From Pirellulaceae bacterium (GTDB taxonomy: Bacteria; Planctomycetota; Planctomycetia; Pirellulales; Pirellulaceae): DNA of 45,417 bases. The DNA is taken from contig JAKVBZ010000041.1 of assembly GCA_022448645.1 (NCBI GenBank), forward strand, positions 1 through 45,417. Reading direction: 5' to 3'. Every line of letters begins with the position of its first letter. Positions within the stretch are counted from its first letter, which is position 1. The notes under the pieces were generated by a model. It worked only from the letters and a program-made list of their open reading frames with translations. It searched no databases and was not told the origin of the DNA. Positions 35,858 through 44,719 of the stretch are shown in pieces. The position numbers and the translations under genes were made by a program.

Positions 35858-37476
35858 TATCGTTTGCCTCCCTTCGGCCAACGGTTCGGCGTGTGTAACG
35901 TGCCGTTGGTCTGAAAACTGGTCTTTGTTCCCGGCGTAGGGTCTTCGCCTATCACTCTGATACGAGTTCCGTCCCGCAAGCCCTCACTGGCGCTGGATAT
36001 GATACGGCTCGAAATCGTTAGCCCACTTGTAACTTCCACAAGGCCATCCTGTCTCCCCGGCCCCGTCTGTATCGTCGTCTTGAGCGCAACACCATCCGAT
36101 TGGTCTGCCAGCCATACAAACGATCCGCCGACCCCTTGATGAATGAGTTGTTGCATGACAAATAGCTTTACTTCCTGTGTTGGCTCAGACGTATGCTGAG
36201 GTTGCCGGGACGCAAGAAACGTCACATCCACCAGCATCTCCGGTTTGAAGACAGCTGGTGGATCAGGAATCGCCACCTTCACTTGCAGCGTGTTCTTCTG
36301 AATGTCGGCTTCGGAACTGATGAAGAGCACTTCGCCCGTCATCGGCGATGACAATGCGGGGTTGTCAATCTCCACGAGCTGCTTAAGGCTCACCTTGGGT
36401 ATATCTTCAAAGCGGACGTCCACGCGGACTTGTAACATGTCCGGCCTATACATCGTGACGATGGTGCTGCCGTCATGTCCTTCCATTTGAGTCATGCCAC
36501 TTCCGATGCGCGCGCCGGGGTGAGCGATCAGGCGGAAGACTCGACCGTCAACCGGAGCAACAATCGTCATTCGATCCAGTCGCAGCTTGGCTTCGGCTAC
36601 GGCAACATGTGCCTGTTCAACACGAGCTGTAGCCGCCTTCGTCCTTGCGTGAGCTTCTTCTTTGGCTTTGGTTTCGTCGGCCAGCAGTTCAAGTTGCGTC
36701 TGGAGGGCATCGCATTGCTGAACCAAGGCCGCTTGTTCTTTTTTTAAAGAGTGTGTACGGTCTCGTAGCTCCTCGACTAGAGCTTTAGCGGCGTCAGTCT
36801 TACTTTTGGCAATGTCAATTTTGACACCGGCGACGACACCCGTGGCAGCAAGTTTGCCGTCATAGTCTTTCTTCATCGCTTCGTAGTCCGCCTCGGCTCG
36901 ACGTGTTTCAAACGGCAAGTTCTTCAAGACCGTTTCGATCTTGGCCAGCGATGCTTTGGCTTCGCCAAGTGCCGCCTCCAGATGAACGGGCTGGTTGAAC
37001 CGAATTTTCGCTGCGGTATACCCCGCGTTCGCTTCGTCGACTTCTGCCTCACGAAGCGCGAGATCCACTAACGCTCGTTCGTAAACCAGCCTGGCATCGT
37101 CTTTTACAAGTTCTGCTATCGGCTCCCCAACTTTGACAGGCTGATCTTCAACGACTAGCAATTTTTCGACAACGCCAGGTGCCAGGGCAGCAACCCGCAC
37201 TGGAGTCGGTCGAGGCTCAATCCAGCCAGCGGCATTAAAAAGCGGGGTCCCTTCCTGCTGCACGTCAGCGTTCGTTGAGAACACCGGTACAACGGTCACC
37301 GACTTAGGCGCAAAGATGACATCTCGTGACGCCCACGCCACCAATGTCAGGAAGCCACCTATCAGAATGAAGGGCAAAACGTATCGTGTCAGCAGGTGCT
37401 GCCGAGTCTTGATGAACGCCTGTCCTCGGGCGGCCCGATCGATAGTCAGTTCTCGCAGATCAACGTCGTTACTCAT
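35857..37476 (-). CDS. HlyD-like periplasmic adaptor (membrane fusion protein)
   Basis: A 539-residue adaptor with one N-terminal span ([19 protein letters not shown]). The lipoyl halves are [31 protein letters not shown] and the matching [14 protein letters not shown]. They flank an unusually long alpha-hairpin (about residues 140-310) rich in Ala, Lys and Glu. Beta-barrel and membrane-proximal parts follow ([11 protein letters not shown], then [13 protein letters not shown]). It would link the inner-membrane ABC proteins to the TolC-like channel. It starts four bases after the lipoprotein stop and overlaps the ATPase start. Confidence 0.9.
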   Translation of the reverse strand: MSNDVDLRELTIDRAARGQAFIKTRQHLLTRYVLPFILIGGFLTLVAWASRDVIFAPKSVTVVPVFSTNADVQQEGTPLFNAAGWIEPRPTPVRVAALAPGVVEKLLVVEDQPVKVGEPIAELVKDDARLVYERALVDLALREAEVDEANAGYTAAKIRFNQPVHLEAALGEAKASLAKIETVLKNLPFETRRAEADYEAMKKDYDGKLAATGVVAGVKIDIAKSKTDAAKALVEELRDRTHSLKKEQAALVQQCDALQTQLELLADETKAKEEAHARTKAATARVEQAHVAVAEAKLRLDRMTIVAPVDGRVFRLIAHPGARIGSGMTQMEGHDGSTIVTMYRPDMLQVRVDVRFEDIPKVSLKQLVEIDNPALSSPMTGEVLFISSEADIQKNTLQVKVAIPDPPAVFKPEMLVDVTFLASRQPQHTSEPTQEVKLFVMQQLIHQGVGGSFVWLADQSDGVALKTTIQTGPGRQDGLVEVTSGLTISSRIISSASEGLRDGTRIRVIGEDPTPGTKTSFQTNGTLHTPNRWPKGGKR

Positions 37477-37480
37477 AGAT

Positions 37481-38014
37481 TCACTTCTTCTTCACGTACA
37501 CGCCATTGGCGAGTACAGTCAGATTACCTGCGTTGTCACGTTGAGCCTTACCTTTGATGACAACCGTGGACAGTTCTTTTACATCGAGCAGCTGTTTCGA
37601 GTCTGCCTTGAACGGTGACCCACTGCCATCCACCACTTTGACCAGAACCATCGAATTCGGTAGCTTGTCGGTCTCACAACAATAGTCCCAGGGTATAGGA
37701 CATTGACTACCAGGGATGTCGCTGCAAGCCTTGAGTAAATCATCAACCACGAAAAACGCCGCCCGGCCTTCGATCCACGGGTTGGCGCTGCCCCCAATCC
37801 GCCCCACAAGCACGACCTCGTCACCGTCCTTGGCTTCTTCACGAACCTTGATGACACCTGTGGCACCTTTCGGCTCTTCGTCCAACAAGAATCTAGATCC
37901 ATCAACTGTTGCAGTTGTCGACGACGTCGATGGCCCAGTTGTCATCGCATCCTTGGAGCAACCGGCAAAGATGAACAACACTAAACATGTAGTAAATGAA
38001 ACCTGTTTCTTCAT
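37481..38014 (-). CDS. OB-fold-like envelope lipoprotein in the efflux operon
   Basis: A 177-residue lipoprotein. ATG 38014 has AGGA seven bases upstream; a TTG two codons earlier is less likely. The signal peptide (VSFTTCLVLFIFAGC) ends in a good lipobox, FAGC. The mature part, after a Ser/Thr linker, has strand patterns like an OB fold: EVVLVGRIGG, AAFFVVDD, SMVLVKVVDG and TVVIKGKAQRD. A central cysteine group (C-x6-C-x5-CC, ending in IPWDYCC) may form disulfides or bind metal. It is flanked by the adaptor and a permease. Possible roles are a metal or substrate accessory to the pump. I recognise no named family. Confidence 0.7.
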   Translation of the reverse strand: MKKQVSFTTCLVLFIFAGCSKDAMTTGPSTSSTTATVDGSRFLLDEEPKGATGVIKVREEAKDGDEVVLVGRIGGSANPWIEGRAAFFVVDDLLKACSDIPGSQCPIPWDYCCETDKLPNSMVLVKVVDGSGSPFKADSKQLLDVKELSTVVIKGKAQRDNAGNLTVLANGVYVKKK

Positions 38015-38061
38015 TTTCAAATCCTATACTCAGTTCGCCGATCCACCGATCAGTGTTAACA

Positions 38062-39225
38062 TCAAACCGTTTTCAAACCATCCACGATGGGCATCCGTAG
38101 TGCGCGGATCGCTGGCGGAATCGCCCCAAAAAAACCAAGTAACAATCCAACGCTACAGCCAATCAGGACAGCCGCACTGTCAATGCGAAGTAGAAACGCC
38201 CCCATCGTAAATCGCACCGCAACTCCATTGATGAACACCAAGGCGATGAATGCAGCCAGCAGACTTGCCGCCGTTGCCAACAATACACCTTCCTGAATGA
38301 GACTCAACACGACCGCTCTTCGCACAAAACCAATGGTCCGTAGGGTTGAGAGTTCCGGGATTCGGCCAACGACCGATCCGTACATCGTATTCAATCCCGC
38401 AAAGACTCCTGCGCCTGACACCAGTAATACAACGAGCCATGCCAGCCAGCGAATCGGACCGTAGTCCTTTTGCAGAGTGGCGTAGTATTCAGTCTCCTGT
38501 GTCATTTGCAGTTCGAGATCCAAGCGTTCCTTGCAGAACAGATCCAGGTCCGCAAAGTCGCCATCGGGACCCATCGTGACAGCGACGATGCTGAGGTCTT
38601 GCCGCTTCATTGCCTGCTGTAACTCATCAAGTCGACACCAAGCTTCGGACTCAAACGCAGCACCCCCCGCCGAGAAGATTCCACTGATCCTCCAGGACCG
38701 TCCTTCCAACCTGATTGACTGGCCGATTTGAGTTTCTGTTTGACTCGCACCAAATTTGGTTGCTGCCATGCGCCCTAGCAGTACTTCTCCGGTCTGAGGC
38801 CAGTCGCCTTCCTCAATCTCCACCTGCCGCCGAACGAACAGAGCCGACCGCGTCACTCCACGCACGAGACCCATCTCTGGTACTTTCTCGCCAACGCCAA
38901 TCTGTGTACCAAGGTACAACTCTGGTGACACATAACTTTGACCGAATCGTTTGTAAATTCCGACGACACTAGCCGGAACAAGGTCACTGGTCCGCATCGG
39001 GATCGACGAATATTCGAGATTTTCACCCATGCCCAATGAAAAGATCACCGCAGTCCTCGGATCACCGCTGACGGCCAGCGACCTTTCCAGTCCTCGAATG
39101 AATCCAACCACCACGAAGACCAAAACGATCACCGTTGTCAGACCCACGAACGTCAGTAACGTCCGCAACGGACGGCGAAATAGGTTTCGGATTGCATACT
39201 CCCACGGGAGTGGGCGGAAAAACAT
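38062..39225 (-). CDS. FtsX-type ABC permease (first in the efflux operon)
   Basis: A 387-residue MacB/DevC-like permease. The start at 39225 (MFFRPLPWEYAIRNL) is chosen because it matches the short N-terminus of the partner permease; an ATG 96 bases upstream would add a polar 32-residue tail. The first span is TLLTFVGLTTVIVLVFVVVGF. A periplasmic domain and three final spans follow, ending in GFFGAIPPAIRALRMPIVDG. The FtsX-type core is STLRTIGFVRRAVVLSLIQEG. It probably pairs with the 33968 permease as a heterodimer on the same ATPase. Confidence 0.88.
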   Translation of the reverse strand: MFFRPLPWEYAIRNLFRRPLRTLLTFVGLTTVIVLVFVVVGFIRGLERSLAVSGDPRTAVIFSLGMGENLEYSSIPMRTSDLVPASVVGIYKRFGQSYVSPELYLGTQIGVGEKVPEMGLVRGVTRSALFVRRQVEIEEGDWPQTGEVLLGRMAATKFGASQTETQIGQSIRLEGRSWRISGIFSAGGAAFESEAWCRLDELQQAMKRQDLSIVAVTMGPDGDFADLDLFCKERLDLELQMTQETEYYATLQKDYGPIRWLAWLVVLLVSGAGVFAGLNTMYGSVVGRIPELSTLRTIGFVRRAVVLSLIQEGVLLATAASLLAAFIALVFINGVAVRFTMGAFLLRIDSAAVLIGCSVGLLLGFFGAIPPAIRALRMPIVDGLKTV

Positions 39226-39372
39226 AGGGTGCGATGCTTCATGCTTAAGTCCATCGGATGATCTTCTCAGCGCAGCCTGAATCTGCAGTGAGAACGGCCG
39301 AAATGAGCGACCAGAGTTCATTAGCGCAAGCCAAGCTCCGCCACCGACTAAGAACTCTTCGCTCGTGACGCA

Positions 39373-39810
39373 TCAACACAAGAAAGATGAGAGAACTGTG
39401 CGCGTTAAACGACCGTAGTTTTTGCCGACAGTAATACAAGCGTAGTCGCAGTCAAGAGACTGAAAATGTGCCAACAGGCAAACGATAGATCCATCTCTGT
39501 GGGCTACGGGAAGGTCCCAAGAATTCTCAACCGCGTTGACTTCGCTGGTTTTTTCGAACACGGCACCACCACAGACACCTTGGCACCGTGGTTTGCCGGG
39601 AAATCGAAAAGGAGCATCCTCGTCGTTTTCTTGTGACGGGCAACAGGCCCTCCCCATGCTGTGCAACGGGCAGACAGCCGACAAAGATTTTGCCAGCTGG
39701 CCTTTGTCTGGTGGGCAGCAATGGCTGGCATGGCACAAACCCTGAACACACACAACCGGGCAGGCAACCACAGCCGCAACCAGCGCAAAACAAACTAAGC
39801 GATACAACAT
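39373..39810 (-). CDS. Secreted cysteine-rich protein in the efflux operon
   Basis: A 145-residue protein with 15 cysteines, including CC pairs at 31-32 and 56-57 and a CxxxC at 76-80. The N-terminus (LYRLVCFALVAAVVACPVV) is a signal peptide. The mature part begins with HASHCCPP and carries several histidines, which suggests metal binding or a disulfide-rich fold. It lies between the TolC-like gene and the first permease of the efflux operon, on the same strand, so a role in metal or thiol handling by that pump is possible. I cannot name a family. Confidence 0.65.
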   Translation of the reverse strand: MLYRLVCFALVAAVVACPVVCVQGLCHASHCCPPDKGQLAKSLSAVCPLHSMGRACCPSQENDEDAPFRFPGKPRCQGVCGGAVFEKTSEVNAVENSWDLPVAHRDGSIVCLLAHFQSLDCDYACITVGKNYGRLTRTVLSSFLC

Positions 39811-39882
39811 TCCAAAATCTCCAAGTTCTATCTTATATAGTACACTCCTCTGTTGTGAGCAGCAACCTTCCCTCTCGTTCGT

Positions 39883-41181
39883 TCAACGGCGAATCACCAA
39901 ACTGTCCGTCAAGAGCTGCCCCTCAATGATGCTCGATGCCGTCCGCAGCTCTCGCAAGGATTCCAGATACGAAAGACTCACTTGAATGTAGGTCTGTTGG
40001 GCAGTCAGCAAAGTGAGGTATTCGGCTTGTCCCTGTTCGTATCCTTGAGTGACAAGTCGAAGCGAGCGATCAGCCTTCGGAATCATACGTTCCTTGTACC
40101 GCTCGGCCTGCTGGCGAGCATTGGCATACCGCCGATATATCACCGCCAGCTGGTCTAGCAAACGCAGCTCAATTCGTTTCACTTCATGACGCGCCGCAAC
40201 TAACTCAGCTTTGGAACTCCGAATATTCCCTTGGTTCTTATCAAATACCGGAAGAGGAATTCCAAGCTGTATGTTGGCTACGTCACTGTCGGTGATATCA
40301 TGGTGACGAACACTCACGGACACATCGACATTGGGAATCGGCTCTCGTTGCGCACGACGCAAGGCGATACACACTTGATCGACTCGTGCCCGAGCCGCAT
40401 TTAGTTCCGGATTGCCACCAATCACCATCGAATAGCAACCGTCCCAATCAAAGCTCGGCACGTCACTATCCGGTTCACCTACAAGTGGCACAGGCCGCAT
40501 GCTCGGAATGCCAACAACTGCCACCAAACGTCGCCAAGCCTCGTGGCTCTGGTTGTGAGCGTTGTCGAGCAGAATGTTCGATTCGTCGGCCCGGATCTCA
40601 GCCTGCAACAAATCATTCTCTGTTCCATGTCGTGCTTCCATTAACTTTTCCGTTGCCTTGACGAGCTCAGCGCCAATGCGGGCAAGTTCTTTGGTCAAAT
40701 CCACACGCCGCTGAGCGATCCGCGCGTCATAAAAACGGATCTTTAGATCACTGAGCACACGCTTTTCCTGAGCACCCAATTGAAAATTAGCCTCGTCAAC
40801 CTTTTTTCCGGCAATCGCTTGATCGAGTCGCAGCTTACCTGCAGTGATGAACCGCTGGCTAATGAATGCACCTTGTTGCCCTGCGGACCCCAGGTTGCCA
40901 ACCTCAGTGGCGTGATAACCAACTACTGGATTGGGATAGAGCCCTGCCTGGACCTGTCTCCCACGAGCTACTGCCGTCCGAGCTGCCGCTGTGGCCAGTG
41001 TGGGATTGTGCTGAAAGGCAATCGCTTCGAGTTCCAACAGGCTGAGGGACTCAGCCGATCGAACCTCTGGATTCGGTTGGGATTCCACCGAATCGAATAA
41101 CGTCAAACGCCCAACATCCGCAGCGACAGCCATCGCGGGCGCCATTACAACGAAAGTCAGGCCAAATATTAATTTCGCCAC
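39883..41181 (-). CDS. TolC-like outer-membrane efflux channel
   Basis: A 432-residue outer-membrane factor, first gene of the efflux operon. GTG 41181 directly opens a clean signal peptide (AKLIFGLTFVVMAPAMAVAADV); a TTG 54 bases upstream would add a polar leader. The two homologous TolC halves are seen: LELEAIAFQHNPTLATAAARTAVARGRQVQAGLYPNP in the first and PELNAARARVDQVCIALRRAQREPIPNVDV in the second. Both are long helical hairpins. The final GYEQGQAEYLTLLTAQQTYIQVSLSYLESL block is typical of CusC/CzcC-like members. It forms the outer duct for the adaptor and ABC proteins encoded downstream. Confidence 0.9.
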   Translation of the reverse strand: MAKLIFGLTFVVMAPAMAVAADVGRLTLFDSVESQPNPEVRSAESLSLLELEAIAFQHNPTLATAAARTAVARGRQVQAGLYPNPVVGYHATEVGNLGSAGQQGAFISQRFITAGKLRLDQAIAGKKVDEANFQLGAQEKRVLSDLKIRFYDARIAQRRVDLTKELARIGAELVKATEKLMEARHGTENDLLQAEIRADESNILLDNAHNQSHEAWRRLVAVVGIPSMRPVPLVGEPDSDVPSFDWDGCYSMVIGGNPELNAARARVDQVCIALRRAQREPIPNVDVSVSVRHHDITDSDVANIQLGIPLPVFDKNQGNIRSSKAELVAARHEVKRIELRLLDQLAVIYRRYANARQQAERYKERMIPKADRSLRLVTQGYEQGQAEYLTLLTAQQTYIQVSLSYLESLRELRTASSIIEGQLLTDSLVIRR

Positions 41182-41303
41182 GATTGAGCATCCGTGCCGG
41201 TGAAAGACAAGCAAGATCCGCCGCAGAAGCGACAACCCAGATCACCACACCATCTTTATCGGCTTCGCCAGACCGCATAATCGTGTCCGCGCATCAGAAC
41301 CCC

Positions 41304-41316
41304 TGCGGTCACCGCA
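41304..41316. promoter_or_regulatory. Palindrome upstream of the efflux operon
   Basis: TGCGGT-C-ACCGCA is a perfect 13-base palindrome, 123 bases upstream of the TolC-like start and 55 bases past the end of the ThDP enzyme gene. It could be an operator for a regulator of the efflux operon or part of a terminator for the upstream gene; it lacks a T run. Confidence 0.3.
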
Positions 41317-41370
41317 ATCCGTAAAGTTTAGCAAGAATGCATGCGAATGGATGACGTCCCATGCGAGTCC

Positions 41371-43023
41371 TCAATCGGTCATGCCACCAATTGTTGACAA
41401 AGGATCGGCCAAGTCGACCGTTAGTTCGATCAAATTGAGCGATTCTGAGCGAATGGCTTGCGCCAGCATGTCGCCGAACTGAGCGATGTTATCGACTCGC
41501 TTTGCGGGTACACCGTAAGCGGCAGCGAATTGCTGGAAATCGGGATTGGTCAGCGTGCATCCGATATCAGAATGACCGAAGTTGCGTTGCATCCCTGCCT
41601 TGATGGCACCGAAGCAATGGTTGTTACAAAGAACGATTGTGATAGGTGTCTTTTGCTGAACAGCCAGAATCAGATCCATTCCCGTGTATTGGAACCCACC
41701 ATCGCCAATCACACAAACGACTGGTTGATCGGGACAAGCAAGCTTGGCACCGATCGCTTGCGGCAAGGATCCGCCAATCCCTCCATAGCCAAGCGGGTAC
41801 TGGAACGTTCGTGGTTGGTATGCCGCCATGTGACGGTGGGCCCAGTAACCTAGATTACAACGATCACAAACAATGATCGTGTTTCGTGGTGCTGCACTGC
41901 GCAGCGCATCGACGGCTTGCATTTCTGTGGGCCTGGCGCGACGCCATGCCTGCAACGCGTCGGCCTCAGCAAGCTTCGCAGAAGCCAACCACTCTGGGTT
42001 TGCCGGTTCGCGTGACGGTAGCGCTTGCTCGATTGATTCTAGTGCCACACGGGCATCAGCTACCAAGCCAACGTCCGCCGAATACGTCCTGCCAATTTCT
42101 TCGGGATCAATATCAATATGAATCAGCTTGCCCGAGAATTCGATATCCCAATACGACGTATCTTCCTGCCTGAACATCGTTCCCACAGCCAGCACAACAT
42201 CCGCTTGGCCTATCACCTTGTCAACAGGTCCACCCGCAATCGGATCGCGCCGTGTCACATTGGGATGATCCGACGAGATGATCCCGCGGGCCAACGCCGA
42301 CGTGGTGACGACAGCGCCCAGTTTTTCAGCCAGTCGCGTCAGGATGTCACCAGCGCTGCTAAGGACGGTGCCCGTTCCCGCCCAAATCAAAGGCCGTTGA
42401 GCGGTGGACAGCAAGGCCACAGCCTGTTCGACTGCTGCCTCGTCTGGCAGCCGTGGCGTGTGCACAACAGGTGGTGGTAATTCACAATCTGCTTGACTGG
42501 AAAACAGGTCGTGTGGAATCTCGCAGTAGACACCACCCGGACGGCCATTGACGATTTGGTCGATCAACTCCGAAATCATATGTGGAATCTGCTCCACACT
42601 GTGGCAACGACGGACGGCGCGACAAACGGGGCGCATGATTTCGAGTGAGTCGTTCAAGTCATGCAATCCACCTCGATTCTTCCCGACAAGATCTGTGGCA
42701 ACCGTAGAAGAAATCCCCAACACCGATACTGTGTCGGTGGTCGCAGACCCCATCGCCGCTGCCATGTTGGCCACACCTGGACCGCTGGTCGTCGTCACAA
42801 CGCCAATGCGGCCCGTGGCTCGGCTGTAACCATCAGCCATGCCGACCAGTCCTTGCTCGTGACGTCCCAGCATTAATTTAACGTCGTTTTGATCACGCAA
42901 CGCATCGAACATCGGGACAGTGTGCCCGCCAGGTACTCCAAAGATCCACTCAATGCCGTGTTGAGCAAGCATCGCAACCACAGCTTGGCCACCAGTCATG
43001 CGAGTCGTAGCAGTCTGTGACAT
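41371..43023 (-). CDS. Thiamine-diphosphate enzyme of the acetolactate synthase large-subunit family
   Basis: A 550-residue ThDP enzyme in three domains. The activating Glu56 is in GRHEQGL; the central domain holds PLIWAGTGTVLSSAG; the ThDP-magnesium motif is GDGGFQYTGMD (from 440) ending at NN (467-468). The length and order match acetolactate synthase, benzoylformate decarboxylase or glyoxylate carboligase types. No small regulatory subunit lies next to it, so a catabolic role is more likely than valine synthesis. It diverges from the M81 metallopeptidase gene. The substrate is undecided. Confidence 0.88.
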   Translation of the reverse strand: MSQTATTRMTGGQAVVAMLAQHGIEWIFGVPGGHTVPMFDALRDQNDVKLMLGRHEQGLVGMADGYSRATGRIGVVTTTSGPGVANMAAAMGSATTDTVSVLGISSTVATDLVGKNRGGLHDLNDSLEIMRPVCRAVRRCHSVEQIPHMISELIDQIVNGRPGGVYCEIPHDLFSSQADCELPPPVVHTPRLPDEAAVEQAVALLSTAQRPLIWAGTGTVLSSAGDILTRLAEKLGAVVTTSALARGIISSDHPNVTRRDPIAGGPVDKVIGQADVVLAVGTMFRQEDTSYWDIEFSGKLIHIDIDPEEIGRTYSADVGLVADARVALESIEQALPSREPANPEWLASAKLAEADALQAWRRARPTEMQAVDALRSAAPRNTIIVCDRCNLGYWAHRHMAAYQPRTFQYPLGYGGIGGSLPQAIGAKLACPDQPVVCVIGDGGFQYTGMDLILAVQQKTPITIVLCNNHCFGAIKAGMQRNFGHSDIGCTLTNPDFQQFAAAYGVPAKRVDNIAQFGDMLAQAIRSESLNLIELTVDLADPLSTIGGMTD

Positions 43024-43231
43024 AAAATAAGCCTTACGAAAAATATTACTGTTAATTCCAAACGACCGATGGTATTACCGAACATCTTTTCTCGGCAGTG
43101 ACATCTCCATTCTCTTCACACGGCACCTTCCGCTGGGAGCTTGCCGATTATACCCCTTACCGATTAAAACTGTGAGTCCCTGAACCGTCGGACGAAATGG
43201 CTATCGTATGAAGAAGGGCGGATCCATTCTC

Positions 43232-44695
43232 ATGAAAATCTTCACTGCCTTATTGGGAACTGAGTCCAATACGTTTTCTCCATTTGCCACCGGGTTTCAG
43301 AACTTTGAAGAAACCTACCTGGCTCGACACGGCGATCATGGGGAAAATCCGGCCATGTATGCTGTACCGCTGGTTGTCTGGCGGCAACTCGCCGAACAGC
43401 TCGGCTGGGAAGTTCGCGAAAGTCTGGCCGCTTTTGCTACACCAGCTGGCCTGACACGGCGTGACGTCTACGAAACATATCGCGACGAAATCCTAGCCGA
43501 CCTGCAGGCCGCTATGCCAGTCGACGCTGTGCTACTGAACATGCACGGCGCCATGGTGGCCGACGGATACCTCGACTGTGAAGGTGATTTGTTAGACCAC
43601 GTACGCCAAGTGGTCGGACCGACTACGCCCATCGGCGTCGAATTGGATCTGCATTGCCACTTGACTCGGCGGATGGTGGATCTCGCAGACGTCATTGTCA
43701 CCTTCAAAGAATACCCACATACAGATTTCGCAGAGCGCGCGGAGGAACTATTTGGCATCATCACCGGCACACTATCCGGAAAATGGAAACCACAAATGTC
43801 GCTCCACGACTGCAAAATGCTAGGGGTTTTCCATACGTCTTCCGAACCGATGCGAGGATTCGTCGACGACATGATCGCTTTGGAACACCAGGAACAAGAC
43901 ATCTTGTCTGTCTCTCTTTCGCACTGTTTTCCTTGGGGTGACGTACCGGAGATGGGAGTACGCACATTGGTCGTGACCAATGACAATGCTGTTCAAGGAG
44001 ACGCTTTGGCAAAGTCGTTGGGTGATCGATTCTTCGAATTACGCGATCAGCTGCAGCCGGAGTACCTAACGATCGATGAAGCTCTGGACCACGCTCTCGC
44101 ACATCCAACGCGACCGGTCGTGTTGGCTGACGTGTCCGATAACTCAGGTGGTGGTGCACCCAACGACTCAACGTTCATGCTGAGACGGATGTTGGAACGT
44201 GGCATCGAAGGCGCCGCCCTGGCTTGTATCTGGGATCCCGTGGCGGTGACCGTGGCCATCGAAGCTGGCGAAGGAGCCACATTTGATCTGCGTTTGGGTG
44301 GCAAGATGGGTCCCATGTCAGGTGATCCACTCGACTTGCAGGTAACGGTGACCAGAATCGAGACCGACGCCGTCCAGTATATGGGTGAAGGTGAAAAACG
44401 GGGAACCTTTCCACTGGGCTCGGCCGTCGCCATGCGAACTCAGGGCATTGAGATCGTCGTGAATTCCCTTCGATCACAGACTTTTAGTCCGGAAGCCTTC
44501 ACAAGCTTCGGTATCGATGTGACGCAACAACAAATCTTGGTCGTCAAGTCGATGCAACACTTCTACGGAAACTTTGCACCGATCGCGGCGGACATTCGCT
44601 ACGTTGCCGCGCCTGGAGCCATGTGGCCACATTTCGATCAGATGGCATACCAACATTCTCATGAAGACAAGTGGCCCTTGACCAATCACGCGTGA
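43232..44695 (+). CDS. M81 family (MlrC-like) metallopeptidase
   Basis: A 487-residue protein. ATG 43232 (MKIFTALLGTESNTFSPF) matches the family start; an ATG 24 bases upstream is less likely. The DUF1485-type N-terminal part shows LNMHGAM (His105), ELDLHCHLT (139-143 region) and EYPHTD (His163), which provide metal ligands. The C-terminal MlrC domain has LADVSDNSGGGAPNDST. MlrC acts on linear peptides in microcystin breakdown, but most family members have unknown substrates and may act on amidated metabolites. It diverges from the ThDP enzyme and is followed 24 bases later by an MFS transporter, suggesting uptake and breakdown of one compound. Confidence 0.88.
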   Translation: MKIFTALLGTESNTFSPFATGFQNFEETYLARHGDHGENPAMYAVPLVVWRQLAEQLGWEVRESLAAFATPAGLTRRDVYETYRDEILADLQAAMPVDAVLLNMHGAMVADGYLDCEGDLLDHVRQVVGPTTPIGVELDLHCHLTRRMVDLADVIVTFKEYPHTDFAERAEELFGIITGTLSGKWKPQMSLHDCKMLGVFHTSSEPMRGFVDDMIALEHQEQDILSVSLSHCFPWGDVPEMGVRTLVVTNDNAVQGDALAKSLGDRFFELRDQLQPEYLTIDEALDHALAHPTRPVVLADVSDNSGGGAPNDSTFMLRRMLERGIEGAALACIWDPVAVTVAIEAGEGATFDLRLGGKMGPMSGDPLDLQVTVTRIETDAVQYMGEGEKRGTFPLGSAVAMRTQGIEIVVNSLRSQTFSPEAFTSFGIDVTQQQILVVKSMQHFYGNFAPIAADIRYVAAPGAMWPHFDQMAYQHSHEDKWPLTNHA

Positions 44696-44719
44696 AACAA
44701 ATATGGGACCCAGTAACGC

